Below are positions 51,934-59,438 of a stretch of DNA of 64,000 nucleotides, piece by piece. Positions within the stretch are counted from its first letter, which is position 1, and each line of letters begins with the position of its first letter. The DNA comes from DASSUW01 sp963806395 (GTDB lineage: Bacteria > Actinomycetota > Thermoleophilia > Solirubrobacterales > Solirubrobacteraceae), in contig CAWDYI010000021.1 of NCBI GenBank assembly GCA_963806395.1, positions 1 to 64,000 of the forward strand. The letters are read 5' to 3'. Both the position numbers and the translations under genes were made by a program. The notes beneath the pieces are model-generated. The model searched no databases and was not told the origin of the DNA. It worked only from the letters and a program-made list of their open reading frames with translations.

Positions 51934-52792
51934 ACCAGAACGCGCTCGCCTCGGCGCCCGGCTTCCAGGTCGGCGCCAGGCGCGCCATCGCGTCGGGCCG
52001 GTCGCGGCACAGCGCGAACGTCGCGGCGAGCACCTCGAAGCCCGAGTTGCCGGCGAGGAAGGCCTGCAGCAGGTACTGCTCGGCCCAGTGGAAGCCGGAC
52101 TCCTCGGGCCACTGCCGCGGATACTCGTACGGCAGGAAGATGTCGTGCACGTGCACCAGCACGCCCGGTGGCAGCGCGGGCAGGATGTCGAGCACGATGC
52201 GGTTGACGTCGGAGTCGAGCTTGACGGTGTGCGTGGTGTCGACGAACAGCACGTCGCCCTGCTCCAGCGACGTGAAGACCTCGAGCGGGACGTCCTGCGC
52301 CCGCACGGCCTCCAGCGCGGCAAGGCCGGGCAGGCCGGGCTTCGCGACGCTCGGGTACGGGTCGAACGTCCGCAGCTCGGTCTCGGCGCCCTCGGCGCGG
52401 TTGCGCTCGGCGGCGGCCGCCATGATCAGCGTCGAGTGCCCGGAGCCGAGCTCGACGATCCGGCGCGGCTTGAGGCCGCGGACGACGCCGTGCAGGAGAT
52501 CCGCACCGACGCGGCCGTACGACGCGTTGTCGACCGTGTACGCGCCCGAGCTGCCGGTGGCGAACTCGCGCATCGCCTCGGCCAGGTGCCGCTCGATCCA
52601 CGCGACCTGCTCGTCGAGGTCGAAGCGGATGCCGCGCAGCTCGCTGCGGCGGTCGAACACGTCCGCGGGCAGCGCGTCGAGATCGGGGATCGGGCTGTAG
52701 TAGGTCTTCGGGACGACCTGCAGGCCCACGCGACCGGCGCCCGCCCGGATCGCCTTGAAGGCGCGGACCTTCAGCGCGCGGGTGTCGATCAC
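51881..52792 (-). CDS. Class I SAM-dependent methyltransferase (type 24)
   Basis: The 303-residue protein has RRIVELGSGHSTLIMAAAAE as SAM loop, TELRTFDPYPSVAKPGLPGL, GDVLFVDTTHTVKLDSDVNR (the metal/acceptor region of type-24 enzymes), and VLVHVHDIFLPYEYPRQWPE. An N-terminal helix-rich part (ALKVRAFKAIRAGAGRVGLQ) precedes it. GTG 52792 overlaps the stop of the acyltransferase gene by 4 bp. It is the last gene of a minus-strand trio with a hexapeptide acyltransferase and a Gfo/Idh/MocA oxidoreductase, so it probably methylates the same modified sugar. Confidence 0.78.
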   Translation of the reverse strand: MIDTRALKVRAFKAIRAGAGRVGLQVVPKTYYSPIPDLDALPADVFDRRSELRGIRFDLDEQVAWIERHLAEAMREFATGSSGAYTVDNASYGRVGADLLHGVVRGLKPRRIVELGSGHSTLIMAAAAERNRAEGAETELRTFDPYPSVAKPGLPGLAALEAVRAQDVPLEVFTSLEQGDVLFVDTTHTVKLDSDVNRIVLDILPALPPGVLVHVHDIFLPYEYPRQWPEESGFHWAEQYLLQAFLAGNSGFEVLAATFALCRDRPDAMARLAPTWKPGAEASAFWFRSLDAPGGRAAPPPAP

Positions 52793-53502
52793 GACCGCCA
52801 GTGCTCGAGCAGCTCGTCGTCGCGGACGTCGCGGATGTGGCGGGCCGGGATGCCGACCATGAAGCCGCGCGCCGGGACGTCGGTCGTCACGACCGCTCCG
52901 GCCGCCACGAACGCCTCCTCGCCGACCTCCACGCCGGGCACGAGCACGGCGCTGCCGCCGATCCGGGCGGCGCGGCGGATCGTGGCGCCGCGCAGCGGAT
53001 GGTCCGGCCCGTGGCGGCTCATCGTGTCGTCGTTGGTGGTCGACGCGCCGGGGCCGAGGAAGACGTCGTCCTCGACCACGCTGTAGGCGGTCACGTAGAC
53101 CTGCGACTGGACCTTCACGCGGGCGCCGATGCTCACGTCGTTGTCGATCCCCGCGGCGCGGCCGATCACGGTCCGCTCGCCGACCGTCGTACGCTCGCGC
53201 ACCTGGGCCTGGTCGCCGACGATCGCCTCGTCGCCGATCTCGCTGCCGGCGTAGACGACCGCGCCGGCGCACACGGTCACGCGCGCACCGATCCGCAGCG
53301 GCGGCAGCTCGTTGCGCGAGGCCGTCGAGCTGCGCGCCAGCCGAGGCGACTTGCCGAGCATCGCCCCATGCTCGATCACGCAGCCGTCGCCGATGACCGT
53401 GCCATCGCTGACCACGACGTGGGCGCCGAACAGGACGCCCTCGCCGATCAGCACGCCGTCGCCGAGGACGAGGCCGACGGCCTCCGCCGCGGGCCGCAGC
53501 AC
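52789..53502 (-). CDS. Hexapeptide-repeat acyltransferase (WlbB-like)
   Basis: The 237-residue protein is a left-handed beta-helix: repeated hexads such as IGEGVL, IGDGCV, IGARVT, IGDEAI, VGERTV, IGARVK and IGGSAV, with a loop insertion SRHGPDHPLRGATIRRAARI and the end VVTTDVPARGFMVGIPARHI. The CoA-dependent enzymes of this group acetylate amino sugars in UDP-diacetamido-uronate pathways (WlbB/WbpD). It lies directly after the WlbA-like oxidoreductase with 3 bases between, the order expected for that pathway. Confidence 0.82.
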   Translation of the reverse strand: MLRPAAEAVGLVLGDGVLIGEGVLFGAHVVVSDGTVIGDGCVIEHGAMLGKSPRLARSSTASRNELPPLRIGARVTVCAGAVVYAGSEIGDEAIVGDQAQVRERTTVGERTVIGRAAGIDNDVSIGARVKVQSQVYVTAYSVVEDDVFLGPGASTTNDDTMSRHGPDHPLRGATIRRAARIGGSAVLVPGVEVGEEAFVAAGAVVTTDVPARGFMVGIPARHIRDVRDDELLEHWRS

Positions 53503-53505
53503 GGT

Positions 53506-54540
53506 TCAGCTCCCCGTCAACGCGACCGTACGCGCGAGCCCTTCGCGGCGCGTGGCGTCCAGCGACTGCTGGAGCGCCTCGAGCACGCGCACGACGCGCA
53601 GCCCGGCGACGCCGTCGGACACCGGGGCGGTGCCCTCGCGGATCGACTCCACGAAGTGCTCGCACTCGGTCCGCAGCGGCTCGACGCTCGACAGGCGCGG
53701 GCTCCAGATGTCGCCGGAGCGCGTGATGTACTCGCCGTACGAGTTGGTCTGCTCGTCGAAGCCCTTGTCGTACACGGCGATCTTGCCCTCGAGCGCCATG
53801 TCGTCGAAGGTCGCCATCCGCTGCTCGCCGACGACGGTGAAGCGGCGCTCCTTGTGCGGGTCCAGCCACGACAGGTGCAGGTGGGCGGCGAGGCCGGACG
53901 GGAAGCGCAGGAAGCAGAACACGACGTCCTCGACGCCCTCGCGCATGTAGCTCTCACCGCGCGCCTCGACCTCGTAGGGCTCCTCGCCCGCGAGCCGCAG
54001 CAGCACCGACATGTCGTGCGCGCCGAGCGACCACAGCGCGTTCTCGTCGGCGCGCAGCTTGCCGAGGTTCAGCCGGTTGCCGTAGATGTAGAGCACGCGG
54101 CCGAGCGCACCCTCGTCGATCAGCTCCTTGAGCTTGATGACGCCGGGGTGGTACTCGAGCAGATGGCCGACCATCAGCGTCCGGTCGGCGGCTGCCGCCG
54201 CGGCCACGACGGCCTCGGCGTCGACCGCCGACTGCGCCATCGGCTTCTCGACGAAGCAGTGCTTGCCGGCCTCCAGCACGCGGATCGCGAGCTGCGCATG
54301 GGTCGGCACGGGCGTCGCGAGCGCAACGGCGTCGACCGTGTCGTCGGCGAGCACCTCGTCGAGGTCGCCGGTGAGGCGGGCGTCGGGGAATGAGGGCGCG
54401 ATCCGCTCGCGGCTGGCCTCTGAGGCGTCGCAGCACCACGCGAGCTCCACGCCGGGCAGCCGCGCGAAGTTGCGAGCGATGTTCGGACCCCAGTAGCCCA
54501 GGCCGGCGACGGCGACGCGCAATGGGCGTTCGGTCGTCAT
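53506..54540 (-). CDS. Gfo/Idh/MocA-family sugar oxidoreductase (WlbA-like)
   Basis: The 344-residue protein has RVAVAGLGYWGPNIARNFAR for NAD(P), the family EKP motif in HCFVEKPMAQSAVDAEAVVA, and LMVGHLLEYHPGVIKLKELI plus WSLGAHDMSVLLRLAGEEPY with the catalytic histidine region. This matches WlbA/WbpB-type UDP-N-acetylglucosaminuronate 3-dehydrogenases. Together with the downstream acyltransferase it suggests a 3-keto to 3-amino to 3-acetamido sequence; the aminotransferase at 61255 could supply the missing step. The uronate would come from the dehydrogenase at 55421. Confidence 0.82.
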   Translation of the reverse strand: MTTERPLRVAVAGLGYWGPNIARNFARLPGVELAWCCDASEASRERIAPSFPDARLTGDLDEVLADDTVDAVALATPVPTHAQLAIRVLEAGKHCFVEKPMAQSAVDAEAVVAAAAAADRTLMVGHLLEYHPGVIKLKELIDEGALGRVLYIYGNRLNLGKLRADENALWSLGAHDMSVLLRLAGEEPYEVEARGESYMREGVEDVVFCFLRFPSGLAAHLHLSWLDPHKERRFTVVGEQRMATFDDMALEGKIAVYDKGFDEQTNSYGEYITRSGDIWSPRLSSVEPLRTECEHFVESIREGTAPVSDGVAGLRVVRVLEALQQSLDATRREGLARTVALTGS

Positions 54541-54574
54541 GGCTCGGCGGGAGTCTAGAACGCGGGCCGGTTCA

Positions 54575-54580
54575 TACAAT
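54575..54580 (+). promoter_or_regulatory. -10 box TACAAT before GT26 gene
   Basis: TACAAT lies 11 bases before ATG 54592 in the 51-base gap between divergent genes, close to the common 10-base spacing seen elsewhere in this window. Confidence 0.4.
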
Positions 54581-54591
54581 GCGCTAGTCCG

Positions 54592-55407
54592 ATGGATCGC
54601 CCGAGGACCCTCACCGCCGCGCGCTCCGTTGCGGCCCCCGCTGCGCCGCCCACCGCCGAGGTGCTCGGCGTGCCGCTGGCGCTCACGGACTACGACGGAA
54701 CGCTCGACTGGATCGACGCCACGGTCGCCGCCGGCGAGCGCGGCTACGTGTGCGTGGCCGCGACGCACACGGTGATGGCCGCCGCGGACGACCCGGAGCT
54801 GCGCGCCGCCGTGCGCGGGGCCGACTTCACGGTCCCGGACGGCCAGCCGCTGGTGTGGGCGCTGAACCTGCTCGGCCATCGCGTCGGCGACCGCGTCTAC
54901 GGGCCCGAGCTGATGGATCGCGCGTGCGCTCGCGCCGTCGGGACCGGCCGGCGCTTCTACCTCTACGGCGGCCGCAACCAGGGCGCGCTCGCCCAGCTCG
55001 CCCGCAACCTGCGCCTGCGGCACCCCGGGCTGCAGATCGTGGGCGGCTACGTGCCGCCGTTCCGGGAGCTCACGGACGCCGAGGAGGAGTACGTGGCGGC
55101 CGACATCCGGCGTTCCGGCGCCGAGGTCGTGTGGGTCGGCATCGGGGTTCCCAAGCAGGAGAAGTGGATGGCGCGCATGCGCCACCGGCTCGCCGCGCCG
55201 GTGCTCGTCGGCGTCGGCGCCGCGTTCGACTTCCACGCCGGCCTGATCCCGCAGGCGCCCGGCTGGATGCAGCGGCTCGGGCTCGAGTGGGCGTTCCGGC
55301 TGGCCCAGGAGCCGCGCCGGCTGTGGCGGCGCTACCTGCGCTACAACCCGCGCTTCGTGGTCGGCTTCGCGCGCCAGTGGGCGCGCGAGCGGCTCGGGCG
55401 CCGCTAG
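54592..55407 (+). CDS. GT26 glycosyltransferase (WecG/TagA/CpsF family)
   Basis: The 271-residue protein matches WecG/TagA enzymes, which add the second sugar (often ManNAc or its uronate) to a lipid-linked first sugar at the cytoplasmic membrane: VCVAATHTVMAAADDPELRA, FTVPDGQPLVWALNLLGHRV with the catalytic Asp, YGPELMDRACARA, FYLYGGRNQGALAQLARNLR, VWVGIGVPKQEKWMARMRHR and GVGAAFDFHAGLIPQAPGWM. The C-terminal basic helices (RRLWRRYLRYNPRF) bind membrane. It is followed by a UDP-sugar dehydrogenase gene, the usual partner. Confidence 0.92.
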   Translation: MDRPRTLTAARSVAAPAAPPTAEVLGVPLALTDYDGTLDWIDATVAAGERGYVCVAATHTVMAAADDPELRAAVRGADFTVPDGQPLVWALNLLGHRVGDRVYGPELMDRACARAVGTGRRFYLYGGRNQGALAQLARNLRLRHPGLQIVGGYVPPFRELTDAEEEYVAADIRRSGAEVVWVGIGVPKQEKWMARMRHRLAAPVLVGVGAAFDFHAGLIPQAPGWMQRLGLEWAFRLAQEPRRLWRRYLRYNPRFVVGFARQWARERLGRR

Positions 55408-55410
55408 CCT
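55405..55410 (+). promoter_or_regulatory. -10 box TAGCCT, 10 bases before ATG 55421
   Basis: TAGCCT overlaps the TAG stop of the GT26 gene and lies exactly 10 bases before the dehydrogenase ATG. Confidence 0.4.
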
Positions 55411-55420
55411 CCCGGCCCTG

Positions 55421-56665
55421 ATGTCCTACGACGTCTCGGTCATCGGCCTCGGCCGTGTCGGCCTGCCGCTGGCGCTCGCGTTCGCCGACGCCGGGCTGCG
55501 CGTGCTCGGGATCGACAAGGACGCGGACCGCCTCGACGCCGTGCGCTCGAAGCGGATGCCGTTCAAGGAGCCGGGCACCGACGAGCTGCTCGCCCGCGTG
55601 CAGCTCGACGTGTCGGCACGCGCGACGGACGCCGCCCAGTCCGACGCGATCGTGCTCACGCTCGGCACGCCGACGTTCTCCCACATCGAGATCGACCTCG
55701 GCGAGATCCGCTCGGTGCTCGACGACCTGCTACCGGTGCTGCGCGCCGGGCAGCTGCTCGTGCTGCGCTCGACCGTCGCGCCCGGCACGACCGACTTCGT
55801 GGCCGGCTACCTGGAGAAGAAGCGCGGCTTCACGGTCGGCGAGGACCTGTTCGTCGCGCACGTGCCGGAGCGCATCGCGGCCGACCGCTTCCTGGCCGAG
55901 ATCGGCACGCTCCCGTGCATCGTCGGAGGCGTCGGCGACGGATCGGGCGACCGCGCCGGGCGGCTGTTCGACGTGCTCGGCGCCGCGATCGTCCGGACCA
56001 CGCCGGTCCAGGCCGAGCTGGCGAAGATCTGGACCAACATCATGCGCTACACGACGTTCGCGCTCCCGAACCTGCTGATGATGGACTGCGAGCGCTACGG
56101 CGCGAACGTGTTCGACGTGATCGACCTGGTCAATCGCGACTTCCCGCGCGGCGGCATGGCGATGCCGGGGCTGACGGCGGGCACCTGCCTGCGCAAGGAC
56201 TTCGCCTTCTCGGAGGAGAAGTCGAACGCGCCGGGGATGCTGCTCGGCGTCTCACGCGTGCACGAGAGCGTGCCGCTGTTCCTGATCGACGGCGTCAAGC
56301 GCCGGCTCGGCGGCACGCTGCGCGAGCGCAAGGTCGCCGTCCTCGGGCTCGCGTTCAAGCGCGACACCGACGACGAGCGCGACTCGCTGTCGCACAAGCT
56401 GCTGCGGCTGCTCGAGCGCGAGCTCGCCGACGTGGCCGTGCACGACCCGATGGTCGCGACGCCGACGGCGTCGTTCGAGCAGGCCGTCGCCGACGCCGAC
56501 GTCGTCGTCGTGGCGACCAACCACAGCGCGTTCGAGCGCCCCGAGGCGCTCGCCGCGATCGGCGAGCGCGCGAAGCCCGACTGCCTCGTCGTCGACCCGT
56601 GGAACACGCTCGGGGCGGCGCAGGTGTTCGCCTACGCGAACGAGATCGCCGCGCTGCGCACGTGA
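55421..56665 (+). CDS. Nucleotide-sugar dehydrogenase (UDP-ManNAc/UDP-GlcNAc type)
   Basis: The 414-residue enzyme oxidises C6 of a UDP-sugar to a uronate with two NAD: VSVIGLGRVGLPLALAFADA, VLTLGTPTFSHIEIDLGEIR, STVAPGTTDFVAGYLEKKRG, HVPERIAADRFLAEIGTLPC, AELAKIWTNIMRYTTFALPN and the catalytic cysteine in GTCLRKDFAFSEE. The C-terminal domain has VAVLGLAFKRDTDDERDSLS. Resemblance is to WecC/WbpA-type dehydrogenases rather than UDP-glucose dehydrogenase. Its product would feed the WlbA-like enzyme and be a possible substrate for amidation by the asparagine-synthase-type enzymes. Confidence 0.9.
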   Translation: MSYDVSVIGLGRVGLPLALAFADAGLRVLGIDKDADRLDAVRSKRMPFKEPGTDELLARVQLDVSARATDAAQSDAIVLTLGTPTFSHIEIDLGEIRSVLDDLLPVLRAGQLLVLRSTVAPGTTDFVAGYLEKKRGFTVGEDLFVAHVPERIAADRFLAEIGTLPCIVGGVGDGSGDRAGRLFDVLGAAIVRTTPVQAELAKIWTNIMRYTTFALPNLLMMDCERYGANVFDVIDLVNRDFPRGGMAMPGLTAGTCLRKDFAFSEEKSNAPGMLLGVSRVHESVPLFLIDGVKRRLGGTLRERKVAVLGLAFKRDTDDERDSLSHKLLRLLERELADVAVHDPMVATPTASFEQAVADADVVVVATNHSAFERPEALAAIGERAKPDCLVVDPWNTLGAAQVFAYANEIAALRT

Positions 56666-57621
56666 GGCGCGTGCTCGTCACCGGCGGCGCCGGCACGATC
56701 GGCGCCGCCGTCGTCCGGCGGCTGCTGGGCGATCCGGACTGGGAGGTCCGCGTGTCCGACCAGCGGACGGCGCCGGACTGGATGCGCGAGGGCGGCGAGA
56801 TCCACGTCGGCGACCTGCGCGACGTCGTAGAGGCGCGGCGCGCGATCCACGGCTGCACGCACGTGATCCACCTGGCCGCGATCGTCGGCGGGATCGCGAA
56901 CTTCCACAAGCTCCCGTTCACGCTGTCGGAGGTCAACCACGCGCTCTACAACGCCGTCTTCCGCGCGGCGATCGAGGAGGACGTCGAGCGCTTCACGTAC
57001 GTGTCCTCGAGCATGGTGTTCGAGAACGCCGAGCAGTTCCCGACGCGTGAGGAGTACCTGCCCCGGTGCCCGCCGCCGCGCTCGGCCTACGGCTGGTCGA
57101 AGCTGGCGGGCGAGACCTACTGCCGCGCCGCGCACGACGAGTTCGGGCTCCCGTTCACGATCTGCCGGCCGTTCAACGCCTACGGGCCCGGCGAGATGCC
57201 CGACGACGAGCCCGGCATCGCGCACGCGGTGCCGGACCTGCTGCGCAAGGCGTTCGCCGCGATGCGCCCGCTGCCGATCTTCGGCTCCGGCGAGCAGACC
57301 CGGACGCTCACGCACATCGACGACATCGCCGACGGCGTCGTCACCGCCATGGCCCATCCGGCCGCCCTGAACGAGGACTTCAACGTGTCGGCCGCCGAGG
57401 AGCTCACCGTCGCCCAGATCGCGCGCCTGTGCTGGGAGGCCGCCGGCAACGACCCGGACGATCTCGAGCTCGAGCACCTGCCGTCGTTCGAGGTCGACGT
57501 CCAGCGCCGCTGGCCCTCGGTCGAGAAGGCCGAGCGGCTGCTCGACTGGCGCGCCCGGATCGGCGTGCGCGAGGGCATCGCCCAGACCGCCGAGTGGCTG
57601 CGCGCTCAAGCGGTCGCGTAG
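56662..57621 (+). CDS. NAD-dependent sugar epimerase/dehydratase (extended SDR)
   Basis: The 319-residue enzyme starts at GTG overlapping the dehydrogenase stop: VLVTGGAGTIGAAVVRRLLG, HVIHLAAIVGGIANFHKLPF, FTYVSSSMVFENAEQFPTRE, catalytic SAYGWSKLAGETYCRAAHDE, RPFNAYGPGEMPDDEPGIAH and RTLTHIDDIADGVVTAMAHP. The AIVGGI loop and WSKLAGE recall GDP-fucose synthase/GDP-mannose epimerase-like members. It probably closes this sub-operon (GT26, dehydrogenase, SDR). Confidence 0.85.
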   Translation: MRRVLVTGGAGTIGAAVVRRLLGDPDWEVRVSDQRTAPDWMREGGEIHVGDLRDVVEARRAIHGCTHVIHLAAIVGGIANFHKLPFTLSEVNHALYNAVFRAAIEEDVERFTYVSSSMVFENAEQFPTREEYLPRCPPPRSAYGWSKLAGETYCRAAHDEFGLPFTICRPFNAYGPGEMPDDEPGIAHAVPDLLRKAFAAMRPLPIFGSGEQTRTLTHIDDIADGVVTAMAHPAALNEDFNVSAAEELTVAQIARLCWEAAGNDPDDLELEHLPSFEVDVQRRWPSVEKAERLLDWRARIGVREGIAQTAEWLRAQAVA

Positions 57622-57674
57622 CGCCGGGCACCGCGTGTCGATCCGCGCTTGCCCGGGTATCCGGTGCATCGACG

Positions 57675-58409
57675 ATGCGAGCGCGGCGATACGCACTCCT
57701 GCTGGCCCGTATGCGCGGTCGCGGGTTGTGGCGGCAGCGGGTCCAAGCGCCGACGGCCGCCGAGATCGAGGCTGCGCAGAACCGCTGGCGCGCCGCGGTC
57801 GACGAGGTCTGCTTCGAGCTCAACCGCTCGTTCGGCGAGCGCGGCCGTCCGGCGGAGGTCGCCACGCTCGGCCGGACCGTCGCTGACGGGGTCGCGGAGG
57901 TTCGCGCCGGCATCCGCAAGGCCGTGGCCGTCCCGCTCGCCAAGGGCGGCAGCCGCGCGCCCGCGGCGTTCATGCGCGAGCTGAAGGGCGTCGACGCCGA
58001 GCTCGCGGCGCTGCCCGGTGGCGGCGCGGACCTGAACCCGGTCGCGCTCGTACAGGCCGCGGACCAGCTGAGGCCGCGGCTGCGGCAGCTCGAGATCAGG
58101 GCCGGCCAGGCCGGCCTCACCAACTGCATGACGCACACGGAGTACGAGCTGGTCCCCGACGCCGTCCGCAACCCGATCTTCCTCAAGCGGCTCAGGCGAC
58201 ACGACCGCCGCTTCGTGCAGCGGCTGCCCGAATATGACGAGCCGGCGTCGACGTCGACCGAGCTCGCGGAGCGGATGGAGGGTCTGGGCGAACTGCTCGA
58301 CTTCGCCGTCGCGGATGCCGCGACGAGGCGCGGATGCGGTCGCGCGCCCGCATGCCGCCTGCCCCGGACGACGACGCCGACGACCCGGACGCCGAGCAGA
58401 GCTAGCTAG
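57675..58409 (+). CDS. Probable lipoprotein of unknown function, frameshifted at both ends
   Basis: The main frame gives about 244 residues, mostly helical, with no recognised domain. In the second frame the N-terminal stretch reads CAVAGCGGSGSK right after MRARRYALLLA, an excellent lipobox-type sequence; two compensating shifts (near 57708 and 57750) would join it to PTAAEIEAAQNRWRAAVDEV. A third shift near 58325 would replace the basic tail with the acidic PPAPDDDADDPDAEQS and a TAG at 58403. A surface lipoprotein of about 245 residues with an acidic end is the best reconstruction. It is convergent with an SDR gene. Confidence 0.55.
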   Translation: MRARRYALLLARMRGRGLWRQRVQAPTAAEIEAAQNRWRAAVDEVCFELNRSFGERGRPAEVATLGRTVADGVAEVRAGIRKAVAVPLAKGGSRAPAAFMRELKGVDAELAALPGGGADLNPVALVQAADQLRPRLRQLEIRAGQAGLTNCMTHTEYELVPDAVRNPIFLKRLRRHDRRFVQRLPEYDEPASTSTELAERMEGLGELLDFAVADAATRRGCGRAPACRLPRTTTPTTRTPSRAS

Positions 58410-59362
58410 ACGGCCGGCTCCACCACCCGGCCGGCCGCGCTGGTGGACGCGTACGCGGCCACGAAGCCCTCTCGCCAGCTGGCGTAGCGCGGCGTCCACC
58501 CGAGCTCGCGCTTGGCCTTCGCGTTCGAGGCGCCGCGGGACTCGGTGCCGATCATCACCGCGGCGTCGCCCGCGAACAGCCGCGCGAGCCAGCGGGGGAA
58601 GTGGCGCGGCGGCTTGGCGCCGAGCACGTTCGCGAGCACCGGCAGCCACTCGCGCACCGGGGCGGGGTCGTCGTCGACGATGTTGTAGATGCCGGCTTCG
58701 CCGTGCTCGAGCGCGAGCACGGTCGCTGCCGCGGCGTCGTCGAGGTGGATGAACGAGAAGACGCCGCCGCCGTCGCCGACGGTCGGGAACTGGCGCTTGC
58801 GCACGGGCTCGACCAGGCCGTCGTTGGCAGCGCCGTAGAAGCCGCCGTAGCGAAGCACGATTCCGCCGGCCTCCGTGACCGCCTGGTCGAGATGGCGCAT
58901 GGCGGCGCTGGTCTCGCGCATCGAGGCCAGCGGGGTGGGGTCGAGCGGATCGTCCTCGGTCTTGACCGGCCCGCCCACGCGCGCGTTGCGCAGGCTGGCG
59001 AAGCTCTGGGCGACGAATCGGCGCACGCCCGCCTCGCGCGCGGCGGCCAGCAGCGCGTCCGTGCCCTCGGTCCGGAGCCGGTTGGTCTGCGCGAAGGTGC
59101 GGTCGAAGCGCCGGGTGAAGCGGGCGTCGGCCAGTGCGGTCGCCTGATGGACGATCGCGTCGGGCGCGGCTTCGAGGATGGCCTTGCGCACGGCGCGCGC
59201 GTCGAGCAGGTCGAGCGCGACGGGCTCCGCTCCGAGCGCCCGTACGAGGTCGGCCTTTCCGGGCGACCTGAAGCTGCCGATCACCTCGTGGCCTCCGTCG
59301 ATCAGCTGAGGAACGAGCCGGGTGCCGATCGCACCGCTGGCGCCTGCAACGAAAACGCGCAT
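58406..59362 (-). CDS. NAD-dependent epimerase/SDR, probable ECF41 target gene
   Basis: The 318-residue protein has VFVAGASGAIGTRLVPQLID, AIVHQATALADARFTRRFDR, RFVAQSFASLRNARVGGPVK, LRYGGFYGAANDGLVEPVRK and FSFIHLDDAAAATVLALEHG, of the atypical SDR type found next to ECF41 sigma genes rather than the sugar-nucleotide type. ATG 59362 is chosen because AAGGAG lies 6 bases upstream; starts at 59380 and 59368 are less well placed. The divergent sigma factor gene and a shared mirrored promoter (59375-59437) indicate that this gene is its target. Its substrate is unknown. Confidence 0.8.
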   Translation of the reverse strand: MRVFVAGASGAIGTRLVPQLIDGGHEVIGSFRSPGKADLVRALGAEPVALDLLDARAVRKAILEAAPDAIVHQATALADARFTRRFDRTFAQTNRLRTEGTDALLAAAREAGVRRFVAQSFASLRNARVGGPVKTEDDPLDPTPLASMRETSAAMRHLDQAVTEAGGIVLRYGGFYGAANDGLVEPVRKRQFPTVGDGGGVFSFIHLDDAAAATVLALEHGEAGIYNIVDDDPAPVREWLPVLANVLGAKPPRHFPRWLARLFAGDAAVMIGTESRGASNAKAKRELGWTPRYASWREGFVAAYASTSAAGRVVEPAV

Positions 59363-59374
59363 TGCCATCTCCTT

Positions 59375-59437
59375 GGTCACATCGGATCGATCTCGCGGGT
59401 CTAGTGGTAAGACCCGGAGCGACGGAGGAATGTGACC
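59375..59437. promoter_or_regulatory. Mirrored pair of ECF41-type promoters
   Basis: Plus strand: GGTCACA (59375-59381), 16 bases, GGTC (59398-59401), reading toward the sigma gene. Minus strand: GGTCACA (59437-59431), 16 bases, GGTC (59414-59411), reading toward the SDR gene. Both match the reported ECF41 promoter TGTCACA-N16-CGTC with one mismatch in each box. The -10 boxes are 9 bases apart, so each promoter lies inside the leader of the other transcript. Confidence 0.75.
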
Positions 59438-59438
59438 G

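Noticed and set aside
25686..58409. Programmed +1 frameshifting as a shared regulatory device.
   Set aside because: No common slippery motif at the junctions, up to five shifts in one 870-bp gene, and a few in the opposite direction; sequencing error is simpler.
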